64,000 nucleotides of DNA from Mycolicibacterium sp. MU0053 (GTDB lineage Bacteria; Actinomycetota; Actinomycetes; Mycobacteriales; Mycobacteriaceae). The notes under the pieces were generated by a model that ran no database searches, was not told the DNA's origin, and was given only the letters and a program-made list of their open reading frames with translations. Positions within the stretch are counted from its first letter, which is position 1. Each line of letters starts with the position of its first letter. Both the position numbers and the translations under genes were made by a program. Shown piece by piece: positions 19,187 through 28,953 of the stretch. Location of the stretch: the NCBI RefSeq assembly GCF_963378095.1, contig NZ_OY726397.1, positions 372,001 through 436,000 of the forward strand. Reading direction: 5' to 3'.

Positions 19187-19948
19187 ATGGCAAACGATTC
19201 TCTGACGTACCGCGGCGGCGTGGGGCGTCCGCTGGTGCTCGTGCACGGCCTGATGGGCCGGGGCAGCACCTGGGGACGGCAGCTGCCGTGGCTCACCGAG
19301 TTGGGCGCGGTCTACACCTACGACGCGCCCTGGCACCGGGGCCGCGACGTCATCGACCCGCACCCGATCAGCACCGAACGTTTCGTCGACGACCTCGGGG
19401 CCGCGCTGCGGCGCTTCGCTGCGCCGGTGCCGCTGATCGGCCATTCCATGGGCGGACTGCACTCGTGGTGTCTGGCCGCGCAGCGCCCGGAGCTGGTGGC
19501 TGCCGTCGTCGTCGAGGACATGGCACCCGATTTCCGCGGCCGTACCACCGGGCCGTGGGAGCCGTGGGTGCACGCGCTGCCGGTCGAGTTCCCCACCGAG
19601 CAGGCGGTTTTCGATGCCTTCGGGCCCATCGCCGGCCAGTATTTCTTGGACGCCTTCGACCGCACGGCGACCGGTTGGCGGTTGCACGGGCAGCCGCAGC
19701 GCTGGGTGGAGATCGCCGCCGAGTGGGGCACCCGTGACTACTGGGAGCAGTGGCGGGGGGTGCGGGCGCCCACCCTGCTGCTCGAGGCCGGGGACTCGGT
19801 GGCACCGCCCGGCCAGATGGCGAGGATGGCCGAAACCGGGCAGCGGAGCACCTATGTCCGGGTCCCCGGGGCCGGGCACCTGATCCACGACGACGCGCCG
19901 GCGATCTACCGCGAGGCCGTGCAGACGTTCCTGGGCGGTCTGGGCTAG
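19187..19948 (+). CDS. Alpha/beta hydrolase (Rv3591c-like)
   Basis: 253 residues. Alpha/beta-hydrolase fold: oxyanion HGLMGRGS near residue 20, nucleophile elbow GHSMGG (Ser near 89), an acid in LLEAGDSV near residue 200, and the catalytic His in GAGHLIH near 230. The start ATG 19187 is set by the -10 element TAGGCT ten bases upstream; the longer frame back to 18671 overlaps mhuD and lpqF. The substrate is unknown. It is divergent from the heme-degradation gene mhuD with only 21 bases between starts. Its last four bases overlap the convergent small membrane gene. Confidence 0.92.
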   Translation: MANDSLTYRGGVGRPLVLVHGLMGRGSTWGRQLPWLTELGAVYTYDAPWHRGRDVIDPHPISTERFVDDLGAALRRFAAPVPLIGHSMGGLHSWCLAAQRPELVAAVVVEDMAPDFRGRTTGPWEPWVHALPVEFPTEQAVFDAFGPIAGQYFLDAFDRTATGWRLHGQPQRWVEIAAEWGTRDYWEQWRGVRAPTLLLEAGDSVAPPGQMARMAETGQRSTYVRVPGAGHLIHDDAPAIYREAVQTFLGGLG

Positions 19949-20175
19949 CGCCGTTCGCCGCGCGCGCCGGACTCCGGCCACGCCGGCCGGCGTCGGAACC
20001 GTTCCCGGATGCCGTCGTCGTCCAGCGGGCCCACCAGCGGGGCCGACAGCCGGAACTGGTCGAGCCGCAGGCGCAGCTTCCCGCTGCGGTGCGAGCCCGC
20101 CGCCAGCGCGGCCACCAGGCCGAACGGGGCCAGCAGGACGAACGCCAAGAGGAGAAAGACCCATGCAGTAGCCAT
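19945..20175 (-). CDS. Small single-pass membrane protein, unknown function
   Basis: 76 residues. The N-terminal helix (residues 2-26, ATAWVFLLLAFVLLAPFGLVAALAA) is hydrophobic. It is followed by a basic, Arg-rich cytosolic tail. ATG 20175 is chosen as the first codon before the hydrophobic helix; the frame continues to 20265 but that stretch does not resemble mycobacterial coding sequence. An AATAAT sequence seven bases upstream could be a leaderless -10. It overlaps the hydrolase stop by four bases on the other strand and is divergent from the GlxA-type regulator. I do not recognise a family. Confidence 0.6.
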   Translation of the reverse strand: MATAWVFLLLAFVLLAPFGLVAALAAGSHRSGKLRLRLDQFRLSAPLVGPLDDDGIRERFRRRPAWPESGARGERR

Positions 20176-20234
20176 GGCAGCAATTATTTGCTGGGGAATA
20201 TCCGGCCAACAGTGGCAGGACGGTCCTTGTCCGC

Positions 20235-20240
20235 TAAAAT
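20235..20240 (+). promoter_or_regulatory. Leaderless -10 element of GlxA-type regulator
   Basis: TAAAAT is followed by six bases and the ATG at 20247. This is a strong match to TAnnnT at leaderless spacing. Confidence 0.6.
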
Positions 20241-20246
20241 ACTGCC

Positions 20247-21215
20247 ATGATCCGGACAGTCTCAACTTTGGCGCTGGACGGCCTGGCGATTTTCGAGTTC
20301 GGGGTGATCTGCGAGGTCTTCGGCATCGACCGCAGCAGCGACGGCGTGCCCAGCTTCGACTTCAAGGTCTGCGGGCTGGAGGCCGGGAAGCCGATACAAA
20401 CCTCGGTGGGCGCCACGCTGACCCCCGAGCACGGCCTGGGCTCGCTGGCGGGGGTGGACCTGGTGGCGGTGCCGGCCATCGCCGGCCCGGAGTATCCGCC
20501 CGAGGCGTTGGGGGCACTGCGCGCCGCCGCCGACTCGGGCTCGATCATCTTGACCGTCTGCTCGGGTGCCTTCGTCGCGGGGGCGGCCGGCCTGCTCGAC
20601 GGGCGGTCCTGCACGACGCACTGGATGCACGCCGACGAACTCGCCCGCCGGTACCCCACCGCCAAGGTGGACCGCAACGTGCTCTTCGTCGACGACGGCA
20701 ACCTGATCACCAGTGCGGGCACCGCGGCCGGCATCGACGCCTGCCTGCACCTGGTGCGCCGGGAACTCGGTAGCGCCGTCACCAACAAGATCGCTCGGCG
20801 GATGGTGGTGGCCCCGCAGCGCGACGGCGGACAACGGCAGTACATCGATCAGCCCATTCCGGTGAATTGTTCGGACAGCTTTGCCCCGCAACTGGATTGG
20901 ATTCTCTCGAATCTCCACATTCGGCATTCGGTCGACTCGCTGGCCCGCCGGTCCAATATGTCCGCCCGGACCTTCGCGCGCAGGTTCGTCGAAGAGACCG
21001 GCACCACGCCCATGCAATGGGTCACCGATCAGCGGGTGCTCTATGCGCGCCGACTGCTCGAAGAGACCGACCTGGACGTCGACCGGATCGCGGATCGGGC
21101 CGGCTTCCGCACCGCCACCCTGCTGCGGCACCACTTCCGTCGGATCATCGGGGTGACCCCGTCGGATTACCGACGCACCTTCGCTTGTGAGCCAGAGCGT
21201 GCCGAAAGCGCTTGA
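20247..21215 (+). CDS. GlxA-family AraC-type transcriptional regulator
   Basis: 322 residues. The N-terminal DJ-1/PfpI-like (class I amidotransferase-like) domain spans about 3-180, with CSGAF near residue 110 and TTHW near 129, which correspond to the sensor Cys region and the His typical of the family. The C-terminal AraC double helix-turn-helix spans about 220-315 (SVDSLARRSNMSARTFARRF; DVDRIADRAGFRTATLLRHHFRRIIGVTPSDYRR). It has no enzyme function expected. The target is unknown. A divergent small membrane protein gene and a leaderless promoter lie upstream. The downstream gene mutY is convergent. Confidence 0.93.
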   Translation: MIRTVSTLALDGLAIFEFGVICEVFGIDRSSDGVPSFDFKVCGLEAGKPIQTSVGATLTPEHGLGSLAGVDLVAVPAIAGPEYPPEALGALRAAADSGSIILTVCSGAFVAGAAGLLDGRSCTTHWMHADELARRYPTAKVDRNVLFVDDGNLITSAGTAAGIDACLHLVRRELGSAVTNKIARRMVVAPQRDGGQRQYIDQPIPVNCSDSFAPQLDWILSNLHIRHSVDSLARRSNMSARTFARRFVEETGTTPMQWVTDQRVLYARRLLEETDLDVDRIADRAGFRTATLLRHHFRRIIGVTPSDYRRTFACEPERAESA

Positions 21216-21263
21216 GCGGCTTTCATTCGCGAGCGGCCACCGTTGTGCGCCAAACCTCGCGAA
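21204..21263. terminator. Candidate bidirectional terminators, glxA-type gene / mutY
   Basis: Two inverted repeats lie at the convergent junction: GAAAGC/GCTTTC (21204-21209 and 21219-21224) spanning the stop codon, and TTCGCGAG/CTCGCGAA (21226-21233 and 21256-21263). The second has a 22-base loop. Strength is uncertain. Confidence 0.4.
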
Positions 21264-21296
21264 ATGCGTACCAGACTGAGCGCTCGCGCAGTGAGA

Positions 21297-22187
21297 TCAC
21301 TCGCCCTCACCGCAGAGCGCGAACCGGCCGTCGTCGGTCTGCTCGATCAATCCATCGACCAACAGTGAATCCAGCGCACGGTCACGCTGCACGGTATCGC
21401 TGAGCCAGGCCAGGTCCAGTTGCGCGCGGGCCACCGGAACGGTGCTGCCGCGCAGCACATCCAGCAGCTTGCCGCGGACCTGGCGATCGGTTCCGGCGTA
21501 CTTCTGGACCCGCTTTCGGACCGGCTCGCCGGCCGGGTGGCCGGCCTGCCGCCAGGCGCACGAACTGAGCGGGCACCGCCCGCACTGGGGCGCCCGGGCG
21601 GTGCAGATCACTGCGCCCAGCTCCATCAACGCCGCCGAAAACGTGGGCGTCGTAGCATCATTCGGTAGCAGCGCGGCCACCTGCGCCTCGTCGCGGTTGG
21701 CCGAGGGTGATCCGGCCTCGGCCTGTCCGTGCACGGCCCGGGCGACCACGCGGCGAACGTTGGTGTCCACCACCGGAACCCACTGGCCGTAGGCGAAGCA
21801 AGCGACGGCGCGAGCGGTGTAGCTGCCGATGCCGGGCAGCGTCAGCAACGTTTCGACATCCGCGGGCACCACATCGTCGTATTCGTCGGCGATGACGGCC
21901 GCGCACTCGTGCAGGCGTTTGGCGCGGCGCGGATAGCCGAGCTTGCCCCAGGCGCGCAGCACCGCGGCCGGGCCGGCCGCCGCGGTCGCCGACGGGGTGG
22001 GCCAGCGGGCCACCCAGTCCAGCCAGATCGGCAGTACCCGGGCCACCGGGGTTTGTTGCAGCATGAACTCGCTGACCAGGATCTGCCAGGCGCTCACGGC
22101 CGGGTCGCGCCACGGCAGATCCCGGCCGTCCCGCTCGAACCAGGACACCAGTTCGGCCGCATCGATGGTGGTCACCGCAACCGCCAT
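21297..22187 (-). CDS. mutY: A/G-specific adenine DNA glycosylase MutY
   Basis: 296 residues. It removes adenine mispaired with 8-oxoguanine. The catalytic Glu lies in VSEFMLQQT near residue 36. The helix-hairpin-helix LPGIGSYTA is near residue 115, the catalytic Asp in PVVDTNV follows, and the 4Fe-4S cysteines C-x6-C-x2-C-x4-C occur in CTARAPQCGRCPLSSC near 195-210. The last spacing is four rather than the five of E. coli, as in M. tuberculosis. The C-terminal 8-oxoG recognition domain is short. ATG at 22185-22187 is used; the upstream frame is a shadow of the carbonic anhydrase. It is divergent from that gene with 25 bases between. Confidence 0.94.
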   Translation of the reverse strand: MAVAVTTIDAAELVSWFERDGRDLPWRDPAVSAWQILVSEFMLQQTPVARVLPIWLDWVARWPTPSATAAAGPAAVLRAWGKLGYPRRAKRLHECAAVIADEYDDVVPADVETLLTLPGIGSYTARAVACFAYGQWVPVVDTNVRRVVARAVHGQAEAGSPSANRDEAQVAALLPNDATTPTFSAALMELGAVICTARAPQCGRCPLSSCAWRQAGHPAGEPVRKRVQKYAGTDRQVRGKLLDVLRGSTVPVARAQLDLAWLSDTVQRDRALDSLLVDGLIEQTDDGRFALCGEGE

Positions 22188-22212
22188 CGCGGCGGGGTGC
22201 ACAATGTCAGGT

Positions 22213-22875
22213 ATGCCGAGTACCAGTCCCGTGACCGCTTGGAAGGCACTCAAGGAGGGTAACGAGCGCTTCGTAGCGGGTAAGCCCCAGCATCCGAGCC
22301 AGAGTATCGAGCACCGAAACAGCCTCGCCGAGACGCAGACGCCCACCGCGGTGGTGTTCGGCTGCGGCGACAGTCGGGTGGCCGCCGAGATCATCTTCGA
22401 CCAGGGCCTCGGGGACATGTTCGTGGTTCGCACCGCCGGCCACGTCATCGATTCCGCGGTGCTCGGGTCGGTGGAGTACGCCGTGTCGATCCTGGACGTG
22501 CCGCTGATCGTGGTGCTCGGGCACGACAGTTGCGGCGCCATCGAGGCCGCGATCGCCGCCCTCGACCATGGCGAGGTCCCGGGTGGCTACGTTCGCGACG
22601 TCGTCGAGCGGGTGACCTCCTCGATCCTGCTGGGCCGCCGGGACGGCCTCAAGACGGTCGACGAATTCGAAGGACGTCACGTCGTCGAGACCGGTGTCCA
22701 GCTGGTTGCGAGGTCATCGGCGATCAAGGAGCGGATCGATGACGGCCGGTTGGCGATCGTCGGCGTGACCTACCACCTGTCCGACGGGCGCGCCGCGCTG
22801 CGCGCCCAGGTGGGGGATGTCGGCGAAGAGGGTGTGGACGAAGAACTGGTCCGCAGCGCCGAGGGCATCGGCTAA
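22213..22875 (+). CDS. Beta-carbonic anhydrase (Rv3588c-like)
   Basis: 220 residues. Zn2+ enzyme that hydrates CO2 to bicarbonate. Ligands are in FGCGDSRVA (Cys and the Asp-Arg dyad, CxDxR) near residues 51-55 and GHDSCGA (HxxC) near 104-107. The start MPSTSPVTAWKALKEGN at ATG 22213 matches M. tuberculosis CanB; another in-frame ATG lies three codons earlier at 22204. It is 25 bases from divergent mutY. A weak CACAAT -10 (22200-22205) would give a leaderless message. The C-terminus is about 13 residues longer than that of M. tuberculosis CanB. Confidence 0.95.
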   Translation: MPSTSPVTAWKALKEGNERFVAGKPQHPSQSIEHRNSLAETQTPTAVVFGCGDSRVAAEIIFDQGLGDMFVVRTAGHVIDSAVLGSVEYAVSILDVPLIVVLGHDSCGAIEAAIAALDHGEVPGGYVRDVVERVTSSILLGRRDGLKTVDEFEGRHVVETGVQLVARSSAIKERIDDGRLAIVGVTYHLSDGRAALRAQVGDVGEEGVDEELVRSAEGIG

Positions 22876-22945
22876 TACCTCCTACCAGGCAGGGTTGGGC
22901 GGCGACACGCCGACTCGGGTCGAACACGTTGTGGTGACCTGCCCT

Positions 22946-22951
22946 TACCGT
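22946..22951 (+). promoter_or_regulatory. Leaderless -10 element before membrane-anchored Pro-rich protein
   Basis: TACCGT is followed by six bases and the GTG at 22958, fitting the leaderless TAnnnT pattern. Confidence 0.45.
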
Positions 22952-22957
22952 TAGTCC

Positions 22958-23731
22958 GTGTTGGATTTAGAACCGCAAGGCCCCCTGCCGCCGGAGATCT
23001 ACCGGCGTCGCCGGGCATTGGCGATCGGCGTTGCGGCTCTGGTCTTCGTGATCGTGGTCGCAATCGTGATCTTGGTGGTCAGCAGCGGCGGTGGCGCCGA
23101 GACCGACCAGGCCGCCGACGGCGCGGCGAACACCTCCGAGGGCCCGCTGGCGCAAGCGCCCGCCCCGGACGTCAAGACCCCGGTGGTGCCGCCGGCCGAG
23201 GAGGCCCCGCCCCCGACCCCGACTCCCACCGCCGCCGTCGAACCCCCGCCGGTGCTGCAGGACGGCGACGACTGCCCGGACTCGACCCTGGCCGTCAAGG
23301 GCATCACCAACGAGCCCCGCTACACCATCGGTGACCAGCCCACCTTCACCATGGTGGTGACCAACATCGGGCTGGTGGCCTGCCAGCGCGATGTCGGTGC
23401 CGCGGTGCTCTCGGCCTATGTGTACTCCCTCGACAACGCGCGGTTGTGGTCCAACCTGGACTGCGCGCCGTCCAACGAGACGCTGGTCAAGACCTTCCGG
23501 CCCGGCGAGCAGGTCACCACCGAGGTCACCTGGACCGGGATGGGCTCGGAGGCGCAGTGCCCGCTGCCGCGGGAGCCGATCGGGCCCGGCACCTACAACC
23601 TGGTGGTTCAGCTGGGTAACCTGCGATCCGCCTCGGTGCCGTTCATCCTCGCCGAGGCCGGTGAGCCGCCGGCTCCACCGCCGGCCGACGCGCCACCCGG
23701 GGACGCTCCGGCGCCCGCGCCCGCCGGCTGA
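22958..23731 (+). CDS. Membrane-anchored extracytoplasmic protein (Rv3587c-like)
   Basis: 257 residues. A short cytosolic N-terminus (EIYRRRR) precedes one transmembrane helix at about residues 22-43. Then comes a Pro/Thr/Ala-rich linker (about 55-100), a globular extracytoplasmic domain (about 105-235) with four Cys that could form disulfides (DDCPDS, VACQRD, DCAPS, AQCPLP), and a Pro-rich tail. Positioned as Rv3587c between carbonic anhydrase and disA. Function unknown. Located in the cell envelope with its domain outside, by topology rule (positive-inside). Confidence 0.88.
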   Translation: MLDLEPQGPLPPEIYRRRRALAIGVAALVFVIVVAIVILVVSSGGGAETDQAADGAANTSEGPLAQAPAPDVKTPVVPPAEEAPPPTPTPTAAVEPPPVLQDGDDCPDSTLAVKGITNEPRYTIGDQPTFTMVVTNIGLVACQRDVGAAVLSAYVYSLDNARLWSNLDCAPSNETLVKTFRPGEQVTTEVTWTGMGSEAQCPLPREPIGPGTYNLVVQLGNLRSASVPFILAEAGEPPAPPPADAPPGDAPAPAPAG

Positions 23732-23741
23732 CGCCCCGAGG

Positions 23742-24848
23742 TCACGCGAGTCGGTCGGCGATGGTCGACTCGGCCAGCTGGGACAGTCCTTCTCGGACAT
23801 GACGGGCCCACATGGCCCCGATGCCCTCCACCGACTGCAGATCGGTGGCGCTCGCGGCCAGCAGGCTCTGCAACGACCCGAACGTGCGCACCAACAGGTC
23901 GACGTGAGCGAACTGCAGCCGCGGTATCTCGGCCATCGCGCGGTAGCCGCGGGGACTCAGCGCCGAGTCCTGGGCGTCCATGGTCGGCGGATAGCCCAGC
24001 ACGCGCGCCAGGGCGGTCGCGTCGAGCAGTTCGGTGTCCGAGAGTGTGTCGAGCTCGTCCAGTGTCTCCGCCACTTGCGCCTTGGTTGGCGGGTCGGGGT
24101 TGGCGTGGTAATCCAGCACGATCAGTTCCCGCGAGGTGTCGTTGCCGCCGAGCAACTCCTCCAGCTGCAGCCGGAGCTGACGGCCATCGGTGCCGAGTTC
24201 GACTGTGTCGGAGTCGATCTCGAGACCGATGCGGCGGACCATCTCGAGCCGCTGCACCACGGTCATCACATCGCGCAGCGTGACGAAGTCCTCGATCTCG
24301 GCCGCCGACAGCTGCCGGCTCACCTCGGTGAGCCGGGCCTTGTAGCGCTCGAGCGTCGCGATCGCCTGATTGGCCCGCGAGAGGATCATCGCCGAATCGG
24401 CCACCACGTGCCGCTCGCCCGCCACGTAGACCGTGACGATGCTCATCGAGTGGCTGACCGATATCACCGGGTAGCCGGTTTGAATGGCGGTCCGCTCGGC
24501 CGAGCGGTGCCGGGTGCCGGATTCGTCGGTCGGGATGGTCGGATCCGGGACCAGCTGGACATTGGCCCGCACGATGCGGCCCCCGTCGCTGGAGAGCACC
24601 ACCGCACCGTCCATCTTGGACAGCTCCCGCAACCGGGTGGGCGCGTAGCGGACATCCAGCGAGAACCCGCCGTCACAGATCGCCTCGACGCTCTCGTCGT
24701 ACCCCAGCACGAGCAACGCTCCGGTCCGCCCGCGCAGAATGCGCTCCAGACCGTCACGCAGGGCGGTCCCGGGGGCCAGCCGGCCGATGGTCTCCCGCAG
24801 GGTGGGGCGCGAGCGCACTGCCCCGATTGCGGTGATGCTGGGTGTCAC
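23742..24848 (-). CDS. disA: Diadenylate cyclase DisA
   Basis: 368 residues, an octameric DNA-integrity scanning protein that makes c-di-AMP from two ATP. The DAC domain holds DGA at residues 80-82 and RHR at 113-115. A central helical linker spans about 145-285, and a C-terminal helix-hairpin-helix DNA-binding domain lies around 305-360 ([30 protein letters not shown]). It is preceded by radA with a four-base overlap (ATGA), and RadA is known to inhibit DisA in mycobacteria. The gene ends 10 bases from the convergent membrane-anchored protein gene. Confidence 0.97.
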   Translation of the reverse strand: MTPSITAIGAVRSRPTLRETIGRLAPGTALRDGLERILRGRTGALLVLGYDESVEAICDGGFSLDVRYAPTRLRELSKMDGAVVLSSDGGRIVRANVQLVPDPTIPTDESGTRHRSAERTAIQTGYPVISVSHSMSIVTVYVAGERHVVADSAMILSRANQAIATLERYKARLTEVSRQLSAAEIEDFVTLRDVMTVVQRLEMVRRIGLEIDSDTVELGTDGRQLRLQLEELLGGNDTSRELIVLDYHANPDPPTKAQVAETLDELDTLSDTELLDATALARVLGYPPTMDAQDSALSPRGYRAMAEIPRLQFAHVDLLVRTFGSLQSLLAASATDLQSVEGIGAMWARHVREGLSQLAESTIADRLA

Positions 24849-26335
24849 AGCTGTCTATTGTCCCCTGTCGACGGCTCGCCCGGCGGTACGTCCACCAGTT
24901 TGAGTTCGGGCCGCGGCGGTGCCGTGACCTCCGGTGGTTTGCTGCCGGGCCGCGCGGCGATGCTGAGCAGCGCCTTGAGCGCCTCGCCGATGGTCGCGAC
25001 CTCCAGGGTGCGCAGCCCCGGTGGAATCGACTTGGCGCCGGGCGGGATCAACGCGGTGGTGAACCCCAGCCGGGCGGCCTCGGTCAAGCGGCGTTCGATG
25101 CCCGTCACCCGCCGCAGGTCCCCGGCCAGGCCGACCTCGCCGATCACCACCGTGGACGCGGGCAGGCACAGCTCGGCATACGAGGACGCGATGGCCAGCG
25201 CGACCGCCAGATCCGAGGACGGATCGGTCAGCCGCATCCCGCCCACGGTCGACAGATAGATGTCGCGTTGGCCCAGCGCCAACCCGGATCGGTTCTCCAG
25301 GACGGCTGCCGTCATCGCCGAGCGGGACTGGTCCAGGCCGCTGACCGCACGCCGCGGTGACGGCACCGAGGCCATCCCGACCAGGGCTTGGATCTCGCCG
25401 ATCAGCGGTCGCTTGCCGTCCATGGTGACCGTGACCGCGGTGCCCGGTACCGGCTCGGGGCGCTGATCCATGAACAGCCCGGACGGATCGGCCACACACT
25501 CGATTCCGTTGTCGTGCAACATGAAACAGCCGACCTCGTCGGAGGCGCCGAAGCGGTTCTTGACGCCCCGGACCATACGCAGCGCGCTGTTGCGATCGCC
25601 TTCGAAGTGCAACACCACGTCCACCAGATGCTCGAGCGAACGGGGTCCGGCAATGGCGCCGTCCTTGGTCACGTGGCCCACCAGGACCATGGCGACCGCC
25701 GGGTTGCTGGCCGCCTTCGCATAGCCGGTCAACGCGGTCGTGACCGCGCGCACCTGGGTCACACCGCCGGTGACGCCGTCGTTGTCGGTGGTCGACAACG
25801 TCTGCACCGAGTCGACGATGACCAGCGTCGGTTTGACCGCCTCCAGATGTGCGAAGACGGTGTCCAGATCGGATTCGGCGGCCAGGTAGACGTCGCTGTG
25901 CGTGCAGCCGGTGCGCTCGGCGCGCATCCGGATCTGGCCGGCCGACTCCTCACCGGAGATGTACAGTGCGCGGCGACCGGATTCGGCCCAGCGGTGCACG
26001 ACCTCGAGCAACAGTGTGGACTTCCCGACCCCGGGTTCGCCGGCCAGCAGCGTGACCGAACCCGGCACGATGCCGCCGCCGAGCACCCGGTCGAGTTCGC
26101 TGACGCCGGTGGGGAAGTGCCGGGTGGAATCGGCTGCGATCGCGCTGATGGACACCGCCGCCGACGCGGGCGCGACGGCGCGCTGGGTGCGCCCGCCCAT
26201 CGCGGTGAGTACCGGGGCCTCCTGCACGGTGCCCCAGGTGCCGCATTCCGGGCAGCGGCCGACCCACTTCGCGGTGACGTGTTCGCACTCGGTGCAGCGA
26301 TGCTGCGCCCGGACTTTCGACGATGACCTGCTCAC
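24845..26335 (-). CDS. radA: DNA repair ATPase RadA
   Basis: 496 residues. A RecA-like helicase for branch migration in recombination. The N-terminal zinc finger uses Cys14, Cys17, Cys28 and Cys31. Walker A is GEPGVGKST near residue 100. The RadA-specific motif KNRFGAS lies near 257. The C-terminal Lon-protease-like domain is near 330-450 and lacks protease function. It overlaps disA at its 3' end. The start is ATG 26335. The C-terminal tail is about 20 residues longer than usual and Pro-rich. Confidence 0.97.
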   Translation of the reverse strand: MSRSSSKVRAQHRCTECEHVTAKWVGRCPECGTWGTVQEAPVLTAMGGRTQRAVAPASAAVSISAIAADSTRHFPTGVSELDRVLGGGIVPGSVTLLAGEPGVGKSTLLLEVVHRWAESGRRALYISGEESAGQIRMRAERTGCTHSDVYLAAESDLDTVFAHLEAVKPTLVIVDSVQTLSTTDNDGVTGGVTQVRAVTTALTGYAKAASNPAVAMVLVGHVTKDGAIAGPRSLEHLVDVVLHFEGDRNSALRMVRGVKNRFGASDEVGCFMLHDNGIECVADPSGLFMDQRPEPVPGTAVTVTMDGKRPLIGEIQALVGMASVPSPRRAVSGLDQSRSAMTAAVLENRSGLALGQRDIYLSTVGGMRLTDPSSDLAVALAIASSYAELCLPASTVVIGEVGLAGDLRRVTGIERRLTEAARLGFTTALIPPGAKSIPPGLRTLEVATIGEALKALLSIAARPGSKPPEVTAPPRPELKLVDVPPGEPSTGDNRQL

Positions 26336-26394
26336 GTCGTGACGGTATCGACCGGCTACGACAGAACCCGACAGGCTCGCGGCGAATGCGTCTC

Positions 26395-26967
26395 CTAGTG
26401 GTTTCCGGAGCCGCCCTGACGCGGCGCATCGCCCGCCGAGATCGGCACGGCCACAGTGGCCTCCCCGGCCCGCTGGAACTCGAAGGTGAAGTCGTAGGTC
26501 AACCCGTTGCGGATCGGCTGGTTCAGCGCGACGGTGGCCTCGGCGCGGTCCGCCGCCTCGATCTGGCTGAGCTCGGCCGCCCCGTCCGGGGTGCCGACGG
26601 CCAGGATCCCGGCGACGGGCACTTCACGGTTTCCGGTGATGGTGACCTCGCCGACCTCGGAGGTGACTCGGACCAGCCGGTCGGCTTGCTCCTGGGACTG
26701 ATTGGTGGCGGTGAAGATCAGGTCGACCTCCTGGCCCGGCTCCAACGCATCGCCGGTCTCCACGGCCTGGATGTGGATGTTGCGCACGGCGATCTCGCCG
26801 ATCGTGACGAGGCTGCCGTTGACGGCCGGCTCCTGGACCGCGGTCTGGGAGACCTGACCGGCGCTGCAGCCGGCGATGGCCGCCGCGGCCAGCAGGGCGC
26901 CCGCCGCGAGTCCGAGCCGTCGACCAGCACGCACTGGGTTGGCCCGGTTGGCATCAATAGAGATCAC
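26395..26967 (-). CDS. lpqE: Lipoprotein LpqE
   Basis: 190 residues. Signal peptide with an Arg-rich start and lipobox IAGC near residues 31-34. The mature part is an Ig-like beta-rich domain (residues about 45-175), which suggests a copper-chaperone/PCu(A)C-like or adhesion-type sandwich, but no His/Met metal cluster stands out. GTG at 26965-26967 is chosen because AGGAGG lies six bases upstream (26974-26979); the frame extends to 27159 without support. It is in the same order as Rv3584 and divergent from carD. Function is not established. Confidence 0.9.
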   Translation of the reverse strand: MISIDANRANPVRAGRRLGLAAGALLAAAAIAGCSAGQVSQTAVQEPAVNGSLVTIGEIAVRNIHIQAVETGDALEPGQEVDLIFTATNQSQEQADRLVRVTSEVGEVTITGNREVPVAGILAVGTPDGAAELSQIEAADRAEATVALNQPIRNGLTYDFTFEFQRAGEATVAVPISAGDAPRQGGSGNH

Positions 26968-27765
<798 letters not shown>

Positions 27766-27770
27766 CGGCC

Positions 27771-28436
27771 ATGAGCACAGTCGCCATCGTCCCGGCGGCC
27801 GGATCGGGCCAGCGCCTCGGCGCCGGGATACCCAAGGCGTTCGCGAAGCTGGCCGGTAAACCCATCGTCGAGCACGCCATCGCGGCGCTGCTGGAGTCCG
27901 ATGCCGTCGACCGGATCGTGGTCGCGGTCCCGCGGGAACGCACCGATGAAGCCAAGCTGATTCTCGGCTCGGAGGTCATTGTCGTCGCCGGTGGTGACGA
28001 CCGCACCGACTCGGTGCGGCTGGCCCTGCAGGCGGTGGGCGAGCCCGACTACGTCCTCGTCCACGACGCCGCCCGCCCGCTGACGCCGGCCGTGCTGATC
28101 GCACGGGTGGTGGCAGCGCTGCGCGAGGGGCACGCCGCTGTCGTACCGGCCTGCGAGGTCGTCGACACCATCAAGGTCGTCGACGCCAACGGTGCGGTGA
28201 TCGCCACCCCGGAACGTTCCGGTCTGCGCGCCGTCCAGACCCCGCAGGGTTTCCAGACCGAGGTCTTGTTGCGCGCGTTCGCGCGTGCCGAAGGCGCGGC
28301 GTTCACCGACGACTCCTCCATGGTGGAGAACATCGGCGCCCAGGTGCAGACCGTCGAAGGCGATCCGCTGGCGTTCAAGATCACCACGCCGCTGGATATG
28401 AAGCTGGCTGCGACCCTGCTGGCCGACCGCGCGTGA
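27771..28436 (+). CDS. ispD: 2-C-methyl-D-erythritol 4-phosphate cytidylyltransferase
   Basis: 221 residues. MEP pathway step making CDP-ME from MEP and CTP. The nucleotidyltransferase signature [16 protein letters not shown] is at residues 8-23. Other family segments are VHDAARPL near 92, VDTIKVV near 125, and QTPQGF near 147. The stop overlaps the ispF start by four bases (GTGA), and carD ends five bases before its start. In order and orientation it matches carD-ispD-ispF of M. tuberculosis. Confidence 0.97.
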   Translation: MSTVAIVPAAGSGQRLGAGIPKAFAKLAGKPIVEHAIAALLESDAVDRIVVAVPRERTDEAKLILGSEVIVVAGGDDRTDSVRLALQAVGEPDYVLVHDAARPLTPAVLIARVVAALREGHAAVVPACEVVDTIKVVDANGAVIATPERSGLRAVQTPQGFQTEVLLRAFARAEGAAFTDDSSMVENIGAQVQTVEGDPLAFKITTPLDMKLAATLLADRA

Positions 28437-28915
28437 CCGCTCTGCCGAGGGTCGGCCTGGCCTCCGACGTCCACCCGATCGAACCCGGGCGGCCCTGCCG
28501 ACTGCTGGGCCTGCTGTTCGAAGATGCCGACGGCTGCGCCGGCCACTCCGACGGTGATGTCGCCGCTCATGCGCTGTGCGACGCGCTGCTGTCGGCGGCC
28601 GGGCTCGGCGACATCGGCGCGGTGTTCGGCGTCGACGATCCCCGCTGGGCGGGCGTCACCGGATCGGACATGCTGACCCACGTCCGCGGTCTGCTCACCG
28701 AGAACGGATACCGGATCGGCAATGCCGCGGTCCAGGTGATCGCGAACCGCCCCAAGATCGGACCACGACGCGACGAGGCACAGGAGCGGCTGTCCGGGCT
28801 GCTGGGTGCGCCGGTGTCGGTCTCGGCGACCACCACCGACGGGTTGGGTCTGACCGGTCGGGGCGAGGGTCTGGCGGCAATTGCCACCGCTTTGGTGGTG
28901 GCCGACCAGGGCTGA
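28433..28915 (+). CDS. ispF: 2-C-methyl-D-erythritol 2,4-cyclodiphosphate synthase
   Basis: 160 residues. It converts CDP-ME 2-phosphate to MEcPP. Metal ligands lie in SDVHPIEPG (Asp and His near residues 10-12) and [16 protein letters not shown] (near 33-48). The C-terminal [19 protein letters not shown] motif binds CDP. GTG 28433 overlaps the ispD stop. The gene ends 38 bases before cysS. Confidence 0.97.
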   Translation: MTALPRVGLASDVHPIEPGRPCRLLGLLFEDADGCAGHSDGDVAAHALCDALLSAAGLGDIGAVFGVDDPRWAGVTGSDMLTHVRGLLTENGYRIGNAAVQVIANRPKIGPRRDEAQERLSGLLGAPVSVSATTTDGLGLTGRGEGLAAIATALVVADQG

Positions 28916-28939
28916 GTCGGTTTCGCCCGCTCAGGCCGG

Positions 28940-28945
28940 TAAGCT
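28940..28945 (+). promoter_or_regulatory. Leaderless -10 element of cysS
   Basis: TAAGCT, then eight bases, then the GTG of cysS (28954). No ribosome binding site is present in the 38-base gap after ispF, so cysS probably has its own leaderless promoter. Confidence 0.45.
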
Positions 28946-28953
28946 GGCCCGTC